64,000 nucleotides of DNA from Microcebus murinus (taxonomy: Eukaryota; Chordata; Mammalia; Primates; Cheirogaleidae): positions 59,352,501 to 59,416,500 of the forward strand of contig NC_134111.1 of the NCBI RefSeq assembly GCF_040939455.1, read 5' to 3'. This document shows, piece after piece, positions 1-11,609 of the stretch (position 1 is its first letter; every line of letters begins with the position of its first letter). A program made the translations under genes and the position numbers. The notes under the pieces are model-generated. The model was not told the DNA's origin. It worked only from the letters and a program-made list of their open reading frames with translations, and did not search any database.

Positions 1-19
1 ATTGAGTTTCTCTGCTTTA

Positions 20-381
20 GGGAGCAGGATACAGGTGGTCCCAATTTATTTCAGGTTAGGGAAATAACTCTTGGCTGGCTAAATAGAGACAGGGCCATCA
101 CACAGCTGGTGAGAGAGTCTAAATCTCCTTTCGGTTTTCATGTGAGAACAGATTTAGTAACAGCAAAAAATGAAAATGTGAGTTCAGTTTACATTGCTTT
201 TAACTTGTCAGTATCATACGATATCCTAAAGCCAATGTGTATGTTTGAGAGGCACAGGGCCAAAGAGCCAAACCATCATGTACTTGTAGCTCAAAAGAAA
301 TCCAAACATTGATGTTTACTGATAAAGACATCCTTCCTCGTGTACAGCAACGTGTACCATAGCACTGGCATCTATTGTTGC
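20..381 (-). other. Putative 3'-terminal exon of an unidentified minus-strand transcript
   Basis: Read on the minus strand, this segment follows a very strong splice acceptor: a long pyrimidine tract ending 'tttttctcacacacag', with the AG at 382-383, so the exon would begin at 381. A canonical AATAAA signal lies at 50-45 on the minus strand, which would place cleavage about 15-25 nt further left; the end given here is approximate. If joined to the upstream exon at 545-655, the longest frame through that exon gains only two codons (Gln-Gln) and stops at TAG within the first 10 nt. Most of this exon would therefore be 3' untranslated sequence. No protein family is recognised. It could also be the end of a long non-coding RNA. 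Confidence 0.42.
45..50 (-). promoter_or_regulatory. Candidate AATAAA polyadenylation signal
   Basis: The plus strand reads tttatt, which is AATAAA on the minus strand. It is in the right orientation and place to end the putative terminal exon that starts at 381. A hexamer alone is common by chance in AT-rich DNA, so its weight comes from the splice signals upstream. Confidence 0.4.
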
Positions 382-544
382 CTGTGTGTGAGAAAAACAA
401 AACAGAAGACAGGGAATTAGAAAGATTTACAAGGATAAAATTCAAGCAATGCCTAAGATCAAAGACAAAGACGGAGAGAAAGAAAAATCACCTCTTAGAA
501 CAGTAATGCTGACAAGGCAGGAACAGGTAGCTGACCCTGCTCAC

Positions 545-655
545 CTGCTGCTCACTGCTGCCTTTTCATCTTCCCGGCATCCGGGGGGAGGTGTGAAAGG
601 TGACTGAAAATGAGACTGTAGCTTGACATTGTGTCTGATTCGCTCCCATGCATTT
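545..655 (-). other. Putative 111-nt internal exon, minus strand
   Basis: On the minus strand a good acceptor ('tttgctttttgtttcag', AG at 656-657) is followed by 111 nt and then a consensus donor (CAG|GTGAGC, GT at 543-544). The intron to the next acceptor at 381 is 163 nt. The length is a multiple of three. One frame, with the first base completing a split codon, is open throughout and would enter the terminal exon and stop after two codons. A second frame stops only 12 nt before the donor. I recognise no domain: the open frame starts Asn-Ala-Trp-Glu-Arg-Ile-Arg and contains a Phe-Thr-Pro-Pro-Pro stretch. It could be the C-terminal end of a protein or part of a non-coding transcript. Confidence 0.42.
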
Positions 656-699
656 CTGAAACAAAAAGCAAACTTCCACAACAGATAGCTATACCTTCA

Positions 700-2220
700 A
701 CTCACTTTGAAACAGGAAATGTAAATAAATTCTTAAAATTCTAATTAAAGCTTTCTATTGATGAAAATTCAATTCAATTTCAGAGGAAGATTAGAGAGAA
801 ACTTTAAGATCTACAAAATATTTCATGGAAGCAAAGGGCATCTGAATTAAAAAAAAATCCCAAGGATATTAAAAAATGCTATCTCTAATTTTTAAAAGGT
901 GGCTGTTTAGGATGCTGTTTTTGAAAGTTGTAATTATTTCAAACACCTGTTAAACATATTAAGCTAATTTTTGTAATAATGCTTACACAGGTATGAAAAA
1001 ATGTGATTGCCTTCATTCTGGAGAATGTTATATAGATACATAAAAATTTTGCAACAATCTGTATATCTCATAAAATGTTTCCTAATATACAATTGCCTTT
1101 GAGCAAATAAATGATCAAAAAAAAGGACAAATACCTTCATTTTTAAAAATACAATTTCTTTCAAGCAAATCATTGAATCACTTTCAGTACATTCAAGATT
1201 GTTTTAACAGATAGCTCATTTAAAATAGCTTTTCAAGTTTGATTAGCATTCATTTTATCTAAGGAAAAACATTGCTCAGTCATATTATAATTACATCTAT
1301 TTGTTGTACTTTGCTAAAAAATTTTTCAAGATATTTGCAGCTGAAAGTTGAAAATTAATTCAAAGTTTTTGTTATGCTATTTTACCTCTAACCATGCCTC
1401 TTTCTACAAAAAAGAAATATATATACATATATATAAATATAAATATATATATATATAAATAGAGAGTTTGCCTTTGTTGACCTAGAAATGGAACTTAGTG
1501 CCCTGGAAGCATTGATTTAATTCAGAGAACTTTGCTCATACTAAATATCATACTTACCCTTGCTCATCCTAAATCTGATGATTGTTATTCCTAATTTACA
1601 GTTTAGGGAAATGGAAGGATTTGAGGCAGGCAATGTGAGAGAAGGGAGGTAAACTATTGGGCTCTAAAAGCTTCCAACAGGGAGAGACCTTTCTGAAGGG
1701 AAAAATGCCCCAAGTAATTTTCATCAAATCTAAGACGAATATATTTTCCCATTTTAACATCCTTGAAATTGGCATATATCTCATAACTGATTTGCTAAGA
1801 AAGCCTAGTTTAACTAAAGTTCTTTTTTTCTTTCTTTGTAATACAATAATAGTCCTCTGACAATTGGTGCTATGTTAGAATGGATGAAATATGGAGGTAA
1901 AGTCTGAAGAAAAACAATCAAACCCAAGGGGACATTCAATATGAAGAACCCAAGGAAGTACATGGTACTGTACTAAGGTATAGTATTCATAGTCTCAGAA
2001 GAGCCTGATGAAATCTGTAATACTAATAGTCTGAGACTTGGCAGAAATTTTCTTTTTTTTTACATGTCTCTTTTTTAAATTATATAACATATGTAATTTT
2101 ATGTTATGTAATTTTATGCAGTAAGATCATGTTAATAGTTTTCAATTTGGCTTTGGTCTTTTTAAAATATTATTTCTTTCCATTATTTGCTCTGTGTCTG
2201 TGACAGATAATGACAGACAC
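700..2220. other. No gene seen; AT-rich unique or very old sequence
   Basis: No exon-like structure or recognisable repeat family stands out. An (AT)n-rich stretch lies at about 1416-1461. The open frames here are short and have no coding character. Confidence 0.5.
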
Positions 2221-2232
2221 ACCCTACTTTGG

Positions 2233-2273
2233 ACACACACACACACACTCACACACACACACACACACACACC
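2233..2273. repeat. (CA)n microsatellite
   Basis: An uninterrupted or nearly uninterrupted run of CA dinucleotides with one CTCA interruption. Confidence 0.9.
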
Positions 2274-2289
2274 GTGATTCGTGTTCTTG

Positions 2290-2810
2290 TAATCATCTCC
2301 TTCCCTTAGGTGAGTGAAATGTGTAATTGTCTTCTAGCCAACAGAATATGGCAAAAGTGATGGGATGAAATGTCACTCTTGTGATTAAACTCCATGTTAC
2401 ATGATTCCTTCTTAGCTGATTGAGCAGCAGGAGTCTCTCCTGCTGGCCTAAAAGAAGCAAACAGCCACATATGAGCTGCCTATGGAGAGGGCCATGTGAC
2501 AAGGAATTGCAGGTGACCTCTAAGACATGAGTATGGCCTCTAGCCAATAGCTAGTGAGAAGCCAGGGCTCTCAGTCATGCAGTTGCAAAGAAAGGAATTC
2601 TACCAACAACCATGGGAATCATGTGGGAATTCTGTCCTGCCAACACCTTTGATTACACCTTTGATTACAGTTGTAAAGGTCCTCAGCAGGGAACCAGCTA
2701 AGCTGTGCCCAGACTCCTGACCCATGGAAACTGTGAGAAAAGAAGTGTATGTTGTTTTAAGATTCTGAATTTGTGTTAATTGTTACACATTAAGAGAAAA
2801 TAAATGCATT
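2290..2810 (+). repeat. Ancient LTR-like interspersed repeat (MaLR/ERVL class, subfamily unresolved)
   Basis: The right end, with 'actgtgagaaaagaagtgtatgttgttttaa'-type sequence and a late AATAAA (about 2800), matches the 3' end of a common class of old mammalian LTR repeats as I remember them. It contains a small direct duplication of 'acctttgattac' at about 2645-2668. The family assignment is from memory. Confidence 0.4.
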
Positions 2811-2859
2811 CCCTTCTCCTTTCTCTTCCTCTCTTCTAACTACATTACCACCACCATTG

Positions 2860-4075
2860 CCACCACCCAGGTGACAAAATTCCTTTGCATTTACAGAATA
2901 TACATAGTAGAGGGATCTTACTCATGTTTCAAAACCAAGATATTATACAATATTATCAGCATCCTGCTTTTCTCACTTTACAAATACCTCATATAAATCC
3001 TTCCAGATTCCCTAGTAGAATTCTAAGTACAGTCTTTTAACAGCTCCAAAATTGTCCATGTTATAAGTTTGCTATAAAACTTATAAATAAAAGCATTCGC
3101 TTTTACAGTCTTTGCCACAGTGAATAATATTACAATCAACATTCTATATTCAATCTTCATTGGTGCTATAATTTCTATTGGTTTGACAGTGAGAGTGCTA
3201 GATGAAAGTGTCCTGTTTATTTCTTCTAATAAACGTTACCAGATTACCTTCCAAAAAGGATGCAATAGTTTCCATTTTTGTTAGTGCCATCTGAAAGTAC
3301 CCTTGTGTATCCATTCTTCAACAGAAAGTGGTGCTTGCTTTCTTAGTTTTGGCCAGTCTGAGAAATATACAGATACTAATTTGATTTGCATTTGCCTATC
3401 TATAAAGAGTGTGATCTTTTTTGGATTAGCTCTTCTACGATTTGCCTATTTTTATCATTTGCCGATTTTTCTATTAGATTATCTCTTTGTCAAATTGTAA
3501 GAATTCTTTGTGTATTATATTCATTAACCTTTTGTGGGTTTTTTTGCAAATACTTTTTCCAAATCTATTGTTTTGTCTATTCACTTAAAAAAAAAATGCC
3601 CTCTTTCCACCATAGTTTTACCTGTGATCTTTTCTAGGTTTTCCTGTAGTTGTTTATTATGTTGCTAAATTTAATTTTAAATCCATCCCAAATTTGTCCA
3701 TGTGGTGTAAGGCAGTGATAAAATTTTGTTTACTTCCTGATGGATAGCCAATTGGGCTAACACCATATGTTGGAAAAACCATGATTTTCCCAATGAATTA
3801 AAATATCACCTTGGCCATATGTTAAATTCTCATCCATACCAGGATTTATTTTCAGATTCTGGTTCTTTTCCACCCGTCTGTTCTGATGCCAAAGCCATAT
3901 TAATCCAAATACAATAAGTTGCAGCATGTCCTTATCTGGTAAGGCAAGTTCTCTTTCTTTCTTCCTTCCTTTCAAAAATGTCTTACCTTATTTCAGGCAT
4001 TTATTCCTGAATTTTTAAAATTTTTAAAGTTTTTAAAAACCACATCAAATAAATATCTTGTTGGGGGTTCTTATT
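2860..4075 (-). mobile_element. Old L1 fragment, antisense (3' UTR and end of ORF2)
   Basis: The plus strand reads as the reverse complement of an L1M-type 3' region. It has the succession typical of antisense L1: 'tccatgttataag', 'gtgaataatattacaatcaacattc', then the 'ttgatttgcatttgcc' and 'ttagattatctctttgtcaaattgtaagaattc' blocks. It is heavily diverged and has no coding capacity. The boundaries are approximate. Confidence 0.7.
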
Positions 4076-4383
4076 AAAAATAAATTTAATTTCATTTTAT
4101 ATTAACATTTAGGGAATTCACATTTTAATGTTATTAATTTTTCATCCAAAAATGTATTCTAGTTCTTTATTTATAGCTCATGTTATGTTCTTCAACACAA
4201 ACCTGTATTTTTCTACATGAGAATGAGTCGAGCAACATTCTCTCCTTGGGACTCTCATGGGATCCAGGGACTCACGAGAACACAGACATGGTAAGCTCAA
4301 TAAATTTTCTCCTTTTCTTTTCTCTTCCATTTTCTTCTTTCTATTTAATATTTATTTCACTTAATGAGAATTTGGGTTCTATA

Positions 4384-4619
4384 TTAGTCAGGGTTCTGCA
4401 GAGAAAGAGAACCAATCAGATATACATATGGACAGAGAGATATAGATACAGAAGTAGATAGATATGGATATAGATATAAATATAAATACAGATATAGATA
4501 TATAAAGTGATATCTATTATAAGATATTGGCTCACACAATTATGGAAGCTGAGAAGTCCCACAATCTGCTATCTGCAAGCTGGACACCCAGGAAAGCCAG
4601 GAGAGGAAATAGTGTAAAT
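4384..4619 (+). repeat. Left part of an ancient LTR-like repeat split by a hAT transposon
   Basis: It starts 'tattagtcagggttctgcag' followed by 'agaaccaat' and 'ggctcacacaattatggaagctg', and contains an internal GATATA-rich simple repeat. The same family occurs at 35467-35880, where it is uninterrupted. The sequence stops at the hAT terminal repeat and resumes at 7473. ERVL/MaLR class by recollection. Confidence 0.6.
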
Positions 4620-5098
4620 CATGGGTGGGAAACCTGCAGCCATAAGGCCACATGTGGCCTTCTAGGTCCTTAAGTGTGGCCTTTTGACTGAATCTAAATT
4701 TTATAGAACAAATACTTTTATTTTTATTAATACATTTTTGTTCATCTTTTATATTTTTATTTTATTTTTAAAATGAACATTTTTAAAATACCAAAGAATA
4801 AAATAAGTTTCAATGAAATAATCCTCCCAAATTGACTGGCACAATTAGAATATTATATAATAGTAAGCCATAAGGGCTAAACTGATGGCTGCTACACTCA
4901 TGATTTAGTTTTAACTTCCTCCTCCTGACTGGTGGCACTACCACAAGAGGATGGTTGGCAAGAGTTTATGAGAAACAAGTACACCAGTCTATTATCAGCT
5001 TTTGACAGTGGTGTACTGCATTTCTTTTGGAAATGGAATTTGTGAATAGTTGTACAGCTCAACAGTATTTTTTAATTCTGTCTGATTAACAGTCTATC

Positions 5099-7288
5099 AT
5101 GTCAAAGAAAACCAAGAGAATGCTGAAAAAAGAAAACAGATTATTTTTCTATTGAGGGTTGGGGATTACAATATTATCTTGTTTCTGCTGAAGATAAGAT
5201 GATATGCTTGCTTCGTGATACTGCAATATCAACATTAAAGAAATTCAGTGCTCATCAGCATTATAACACTCATAAGTACCACAAATATTTGAAATTAGAG
5301 GGAGAGGCACAAGAGATTGTATTGCAGGAATTAAAAGATGAAAAGCAAAAGCAAAGACAATTCTTTCAAGCAGCAATAAGACCTGGAAATAATGCCAATG
5401 AAGCAACTTATAAAGTACCTTATATACTCAGGAAAGCAGAGAAGCCATTCAATGATGTAGAAATTGTGAAAGAATGCATTGCCAAAGTTGTAGGGTGCAT
5501 AGACCCTGATAATGTTTCGAAGTACAAACAACTGCCTATTTCAATGAGAACCATAACTGATCGGCAGCATGAATTAGCCTTCAACTTAACAGAACAAGTT
5601 CATGCAATACTTCAAAAATAAAATATATATTATTCAATTGCTTTGGATAAATCACCTGATACTACTGACTCAGCACATGTTTTATACTTCATTCAGGTCA
5701 TAATAGAAAATTTTCTTTGCCAGGAAGAGTTACTTACTTTGGGCACTCTTGCCAACAGAACACAGGCAATAGATATATTCAACAACTTTCAAGATAAATG
5801 TCATGAAGTTGAACTGAATTTGGTAAATTTAGTGAGTATATGTACATACAGTGCACCTTCCATTACAGGAAAACATGAAGGGTTTATTGCACAGACTTAG
5901 AAAAAAGTATTAACACATCCAGATGCTCTCATTTCTTTTCTTTTTTCTTTTTTTTTTTCTTTTTTTTTCTTTTTTTTTTTTTTTTTTTTGAGACAGATTC
6001 TTGCTTTGTTGCCCAGGCTGGAGTGAGTGCCATGGCGTCAGCCTAGCTCACAGTAACCTCAAACTCCTGGGCTCAAGCAATCCTGCTGCCTCAGCCTCCC
6101 AAGTAGCTGAGACTACAGGCATGCGCCACCATGCCTGGCTAATTTTTTCTGACTATATTAGTTGGCCAATTAATTTCTTTCTATTTATAGTAGAGACGGG
6201 GTCTCACTCTTGCTCAGGCTGGTTTCGAAGTCCTGACCTCAAGCAATCCGCCGGCCTCGGCCTCCTCTGTTGCTAGGATTACAGGCGTGAGCCACCACAC
6301 CCAGCCTCTCATTTCTTTTCATTGTATCTTGAATCAGCAAAATTTCTTTGCTAATGCTATTTTAAGTGACACTTTGCAACAAGTTATAAGGATTGTTAAT
6401 TATATTCATGCAAATGCAATATAGCAACCTCGGTTTCCTAGCATGTTAAAGTTGAACCATGAGGTATTCAGTGTGGATTTGCCATATCATTCTAAAGTCC
6501 TTTGGCTATCACAGAGGCAGCTGTTGGCCAAAATTTTATCTCTGTGAGAACAGATAGTTAAATTTTATGAAGAACAGAATTAGCAATGTGAGTTATTGAA
6601 AGAAGATTTCTATAGGAATGCAGCATTTCTGTGTGATATCATGTCAAATAAAAACAACTTAAATATTTCTTTGCAAGGTACAACTAAGTATATATATAAT
6701 ATGTGGCAAAAATACATGCATTTCAAAAAACTATCCTTTTTCAAAACATTACTTCTTCAAAAGGAAATTTCAGATGAACATTTTCCTCAGTTAGCAAAGG
6801 TCATTGATGAGCAGGATGATATATGTGAATCACTTGAAGACTATGCAGCTGTTATAGACCTATTAATTGGAGAATACGATGAAAGGTTCACTGACTTTGA
6901 GAATCATGACATCACACTCAAATTAGCATTTCAGCCTCCCCTAACTGATATCACCAAGACACCTAAAGAACTACAGATGGAACTGTTTGAGGTCTCCATA
7001 GATGACTTTTTAAAGTCATTGTTCAATGCTAAAAAAGATCCAACTGAAATATGGAAAAATGTAGTAGAATACCCACGCCTTTGGCAACATGCCCAAAAAA
7101 TGCTTTCTTGCTTTTCAACCACTTATTGCTGTGAATCTACATTCTCCTACCTAACCCAAATCAGGACACCATTAAGGTCACAAATAACTGATACCCACGT
7201 AGAGAATCCACTGACACTGTGGGCCTCCATGCTGCAACCAAATATTCAAATGCTTTCCAACAAAAAGCAGACACAAAAAAGTCCTTAA
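5099..7288 (+). pseudogene. Defunct hAT transposase gene
   Basis: A plausible start ATG at 5099 reads 18 codons to a TGA at 5153. The frame then shifts to the segment from 5199, which carries a decayed BED-type zinc finger: one Cys of the CxxC pair is Arg ('MICLLRD'), while the His-rich 'HYNTHKYH' remains. A TAA at 5619-5621 splits this from the next in-frame segment, which reads 'ALDKSPDTTDSA' and 'CTYSAPSITGKHEG'. In active hAT transposases the second motif is usually Cys-Thr-Asp-Gly-Ala-Pro, so the catalytic Asp is now Tyr. After the Alu, the 230-codon segment at 6596-7288 carries the C-terminal dimerisation motif 'CCESTFSYL' and an 'RSQITDTHVEN' block. The domestic relatives most similar in style are the GTF2IRD2/ZBED-type host genes. 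Non-functional on present sequence. Confidence 0.8.
5941..6305 (-). mobile_element. Alu SINE, minus strand, inside the hAT transposon
   Basis: A T-rich tail (5941-5989) is followed by the reverse complement of a full dimeric Alu ending in 'gtgagccaccacacccagc'. The linker shows the strepsirrhine-type 'agttggccaattaatttctttc'. The target-site duplication 'ctctcatttcttttc' is perfect at 5926-5940 and 6306-6320. This insertion is younger than the hAT element. Confidence 0.95.
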
Positions 7289-7472
7289 AAGATTAGTTAA
7301 CTTTAAAACTAACATAGTTTTCATTTTTTGAAATCATTAAGTACATAGTAGTTAGATTTTTATAAAACAATGTACATTTTAAGTATATCTAATTGAAGTT
7401 TCTTGAATATGAATTATTCAAATATAGCTAAATTAATGCAGCTTTCTGGCATGAAAAATTTCCCCACCTCTG

Positions 7473-7806
7473 GTAGATTCTGGTCCAAATTGAAGACCTT
7501 AGAATCAAGAGCACCAAGGACAAGAGAATACTCTTGACCCTGTTCCTTTGGGTCAGGCAGAAAGAACCCGAACCCAACCTTCCTATGCCTTTTTGTTCTA
7601 ATCAGGCCCTCAGTGAATTTTATGAGGCCCACCCACATTGAGGAGGATAATATGCTTTACTGAGTTCACCAATTCAAATGTAAATCTCTTCTGGAAACAC
7701 CCCCCCCCCCCCACACACACACACACACACAGATAAATAATGTTTAACAAGCTATTTGGGCACCCAGTGACCCAGTCAAGTTGACACATAAAATTAACCA
7801 TTGCAG
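7473..7806 (+). repeat. Right part of the ancient LTR-like repeat split by the hAT transposon
   Basis: It resumes the family seen at 4384-4619, including 'atgaggcccacccacattgaggagga' and ending 'gttgacacataaaattaacca'. The latter matches the right end of the family copy at 35467-35880. An expanded C(n)(CA)n tract lies inside it at 7699-7731. Confidence 0.6.
7699..7731. repeat. Poly(C) plus (CA)n microsatellite
   Basis: Thirteen or more C residues run directly into a CA repeat, within the right part of the LTR-like repeat. Confidence 0.9.
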
Positions 7807-7809
7807 CTT

Positions 7810-10800
7810 CCTACAGTTACAAAGCACTTACATATGATGAGGTGCTATATATTTTGGAATTTACTTTTTACAGAAATTAACTTTGTTAAAAGTTAATTGT
7901 ATTTAAAGGCAAATAAAAGGTTTTGTTACAATTCATTTTTCTTCCTCTCTGGCAAAGTTTCCTCGTGGAATTATTTCTCTGCATTTCTTGCAAGGATAAT
8001 GTCAGGAAATTGTTGAAATGTATATTTTCCTGTTCCCAAAAACGTAAGTTGAACTCAGAGTCCAGCTGAAACAGCAATAATTATTATTTGCTTTAGAAAT
8101 TCCAACAAATGGGAAGCATTATTGATCAAGTCAGTGCAATCAGGCACAGTTGAATCAGACCCTGATACTAAATTATAGTGATTGCTTGCTTTCTCTTTTT
8201 TCATGCCAGTTTTAAACAACTTTCAGAGGGTTTTATTCTCTTCCAGATTGAAGTATTTAGAGGGTGAGAGAGATTGGTCAGGAGGTGGGTGGAAAAGACA
8301 GAAAGCCTTTAGCATAATACACATACACACTCATACACACACAGCCTTTTTTTTTATTTTCAAACAAATATTTCATCAAAGTCAAACAAAAATACACTCC
8401 ACTTTTTTTTAATTTTGCCACCATTGAAAATAAAATTTTAAATTACCAGTATATCTTAACCAGACAACTATCCTAGCAGCCAAATAAATGAAATCTATGA
8501 AGTTTTTACTATAATCTTTGCAAGATTTAGCATTGACCTAAGTAAATAGAAGAATAACTGCAAACTTAAAGCTTCCATTTTAAGCTTTTGACAGTGAAAT
8601 CAAAGATGGCAATGCAATGATATTTCATTTATTTAAAGTGTTCCCCTTGCTCTTCCAGGTGCCTTCTTTCTCCCCTAGCAAAAAGACAGCACTATTAGAC
8701 ACTACAATAAGAAATACTCTTTCTACTTTGAAAATCATGCCACCCTTTTTTCTCCCTTGCTCTAATGCCAACTGGGTTCTAGAATTATCAAAATTTCCTG
8801 GTTTTACAAAGATAAGAAATAATTTTCAATTGTCTCTATAAATGAAAACAAATAGAATATAGCAGAGAATTATTTATGAAAATTTAAAATACATTTTTAA
8901 AAGTTTATTACTCTTATAAATACAGAAGTTTACATAGCCCTTCAATTTTAATTAAAAGAATTAAATTCAGGATATTATGGAACAATCTCAAATTATGACT
9001 TCTATAAGGTAGCAATGTTGCTTTGTTTCTGTTTCTTAAATTATTCAATAAAAAGCATAATTTTTTCCCAGAGACCCAAGAAAAAGGAAAAGGATTTTAT
9101 GACTTCTTGCTAAACTCAAACCAGCTAATTTGGTGGTGTTCAGGTTACACTGTACTCTTTTGGGTCTCGGAGACTTCCTTTCAAATCATGCTATATTACA
9201 AATAAAGATGAATTTCATGTTGGCTCCATTTGTTCCAACCAAAACAAAGTAAAATAAAATGGCATGATGAATAATAGACTTACTCAAATACAGTTAAGTC
9301 TGAGATGTCATGGTGACAGCAAGTCAGCCTAGATTGCACAACATGAATAAGGTTTTCAGTTGCTTAGGTCAGCAATATGACAATGATTGCATGGGCAATT
9401 TGAAAATCAAAAATAATTTCATCTCTGCAGTCAAATAGATTTTCCTCATTCAATATTGGATTAAGAAGGTGTACCCCGTCCCATTTTGCTCCCGCCTGGT
9501 GATTATGCTTTCCTTCCTGTTTCCCACCCACATTATCTGCCAGGGTTCTCACCAGTCTCAGTCACTTATGCTCAGCATGAAAACTCATCCACACTAAAAT
9601 AGAAATGGCTGGTGTTATGTCAGTTATTTGCATTTAGAATATCCTTAGTGTTGGTATGAAGGGCTTGTCTCTTATTAAAGGAAGCCATGAGGAAAGGAAA
9701 AGGGCTGTGAAATTGTGACCTGACTCTAGTAGGAATAGGTAGAATGTGACTCCTAGACTCACAACTTTCTTATTTAGCTCCTATTCCAGATATTCTCTTG
9801 AATATTTCTAATCACTTGGCCTGCACCCTAAGAGAACAGTACATTCTTCCAAAAACCAACTTCTACCTATCCCTCAAACCTTAGGTGCAAATGGATTGAT
9901 AGCCATCTAAGTTCAAGTTCAGTAGAAATCCTCTTCTGACACATCAGTTCTGGTTAACTGTCCAGTTAATCAAAAAGTAGTTGGTGTAGAGATGAATTAT
10001 TGAGAAGTATTGCATGCATACTTTAAACATTCTATCTGAATTTAAAATATACAAATGTACATTTGTTTTCTAATTCTTTTCATGTAGAGCCAAAACCTCT
10101 CCAAGTATGGGTCCACCATGTGAGACCCTGGTAACTAGTTTTGCATGATGTCTTGGGTGAACCACACACTCATAATGCAGTCTACTGTTTACAATTTTCA
10201 CTTTTTAATGTGAAGAGACATCTTGGGCATACAGTGTTGCAGAACAATCTGAATAGGAAATCCTTTTATATTTTGTAAAATTTTTTTCTAATTGTTTACT
10301 GTTGTCTCACCATCACCTAATCTGACAGGATTTTTAAGTGACCTTTTTAACTGATTTTTTCCATAGCATTCAGTCTAGTTATCACGGAGACACTGCAGCA
10401 ACTTTCTTTTCACTCTTGTCAGTTGATGGAATACTTAATTAAAATTATGTTCTAATTATAAAAAAAAAAACAAAAAACTGTCATAACAAGTGTGGGGACC
10501 AAGTAAGTAACTATCTTGGGCGGCAAAGTGAATGAGAGAGCAATCCTCAGCCATCCATATTCAGCTCACTCTGGGCATTGAGGAGTTTTGCAGAGGAAAT
10601 GTAGAGCCCCCGTTTAACTGACAAGTTGGATAATTGAATTAGACTGAGAGAGCTCTTACTAAGTACAATGTGACCTCATAGACCAACATAACTCTAATAG
10701 AGCCTGAACTAGACATAGAGAAATTCAGATAACCCAGAGAGCTATCTCAGGTGTCTTTTTCTGCAAAAAAAAAAAATTCAAAAAGGGAGGATATACTAGG

Positions 10801-11600
10801 GCCATCTCCAAACTCTTTAAAATACTAATATAATAAGTATTAGAGAAAAATGAAACTCCAGGAAGAAGGTAGACTGAAGAGCACAGTTAAAATAAACCAA
10901 GCAATAGTAGATAGGGTCCTGCTTAGCTGAAAAAGGCTTTCAACCATCATTTTTGTAGCATGAATATGGTCCTATTACCATTTTCTGAGATACTAAGGAT
11001 GGCAGGTGTCACTATTATTCACTGAATAATCTTACACTTGCCTTGTAATGCAAAATCTTCGTCTTACACAGGCAACGTTTTGTGGTACTCAGAGAGAAAA
11101 ACAACTTTCTAATATGAAGACTAAAAGAAAATAAAAGTCTACAAGAATACTTGATGAAATGCAAATGAATTGTTTTAACAGCAGTGACAAATATTAGCAT
11201 GATCAAAATTCACACAGCGTATGTGGATGATGATTCATCTTTAGTTGAAACTTAATTACTACATTCATCCTAATGATTGGAACCTGTTCCAGAAATATTG
11301 AAAACAGGTGCAAAATAAAAGCTAGTATAAAATGTCATTCCTTATGAAAATAAACTGCAGTTGCAATTATTATAAGTAATGTCATGCAACTTACAGGATG
11401 TCAATAGCATAATCTGAATTTTAGAATTATAGAACAATCAATCAATTGGATACCCTTCATTATAAGAACCTGTTCTCATATTCTGACTGTGGGAAGAAAG
11501 GAATTGGGTACACAGCTACACTGGAATGAAAAAAAGCTGATTTTTAAAAATGCAATCAATTTTAAGTTTCTACATTTTTCTCTTTAGAATTTTTTCTTGA
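7810..11600. other. No gene seen; unique or unrecognised sequence
   Basis: AT-rich sequence with only short random open frames on either strand. I see no clear SINE, LTR or L1 block and no exon with convincing splice sites. Confidence 0.5.
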
Positions 11601-11609
11601 TGTTGCTTT

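Larger units (their letters stand above)
4620..7472 (+). mobile_element. Nearly full-length hAT-superfamily DNA transposon (Charlie-like), interrupted by an Alu
   Basis: The left end 'catgggtgggaaacctg' and the inverted right end (minus strand 'cagaggtggggaaat') form imperfect terminal inverted repeats of the hAT type. Between them lies the remains of a single plus-strand transposase gene with three long open segments (5199-5621, 5643-5900, 6596-7288), and an Alu is inserted at 5941-6305. The element sits inside an older LTR-like repeat that continues on both sides (4384-4619 and 7473-7806), which proves insertion. The expected 8-bp target duplication could not be recognised (gtgtaaat against gtagattc). 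The amount of open frame left is more than I expect for an element from the earliest mammalian wave, but the transposase is dead. Confidence 0.8.

Noticed and set aside
4612..7480. 8-bp target duplication for the hAT transposon
   Set aside because: Flanks gtgtaaat and gtagattc match too poorly to call; insertion is shown by the split LTR instead.
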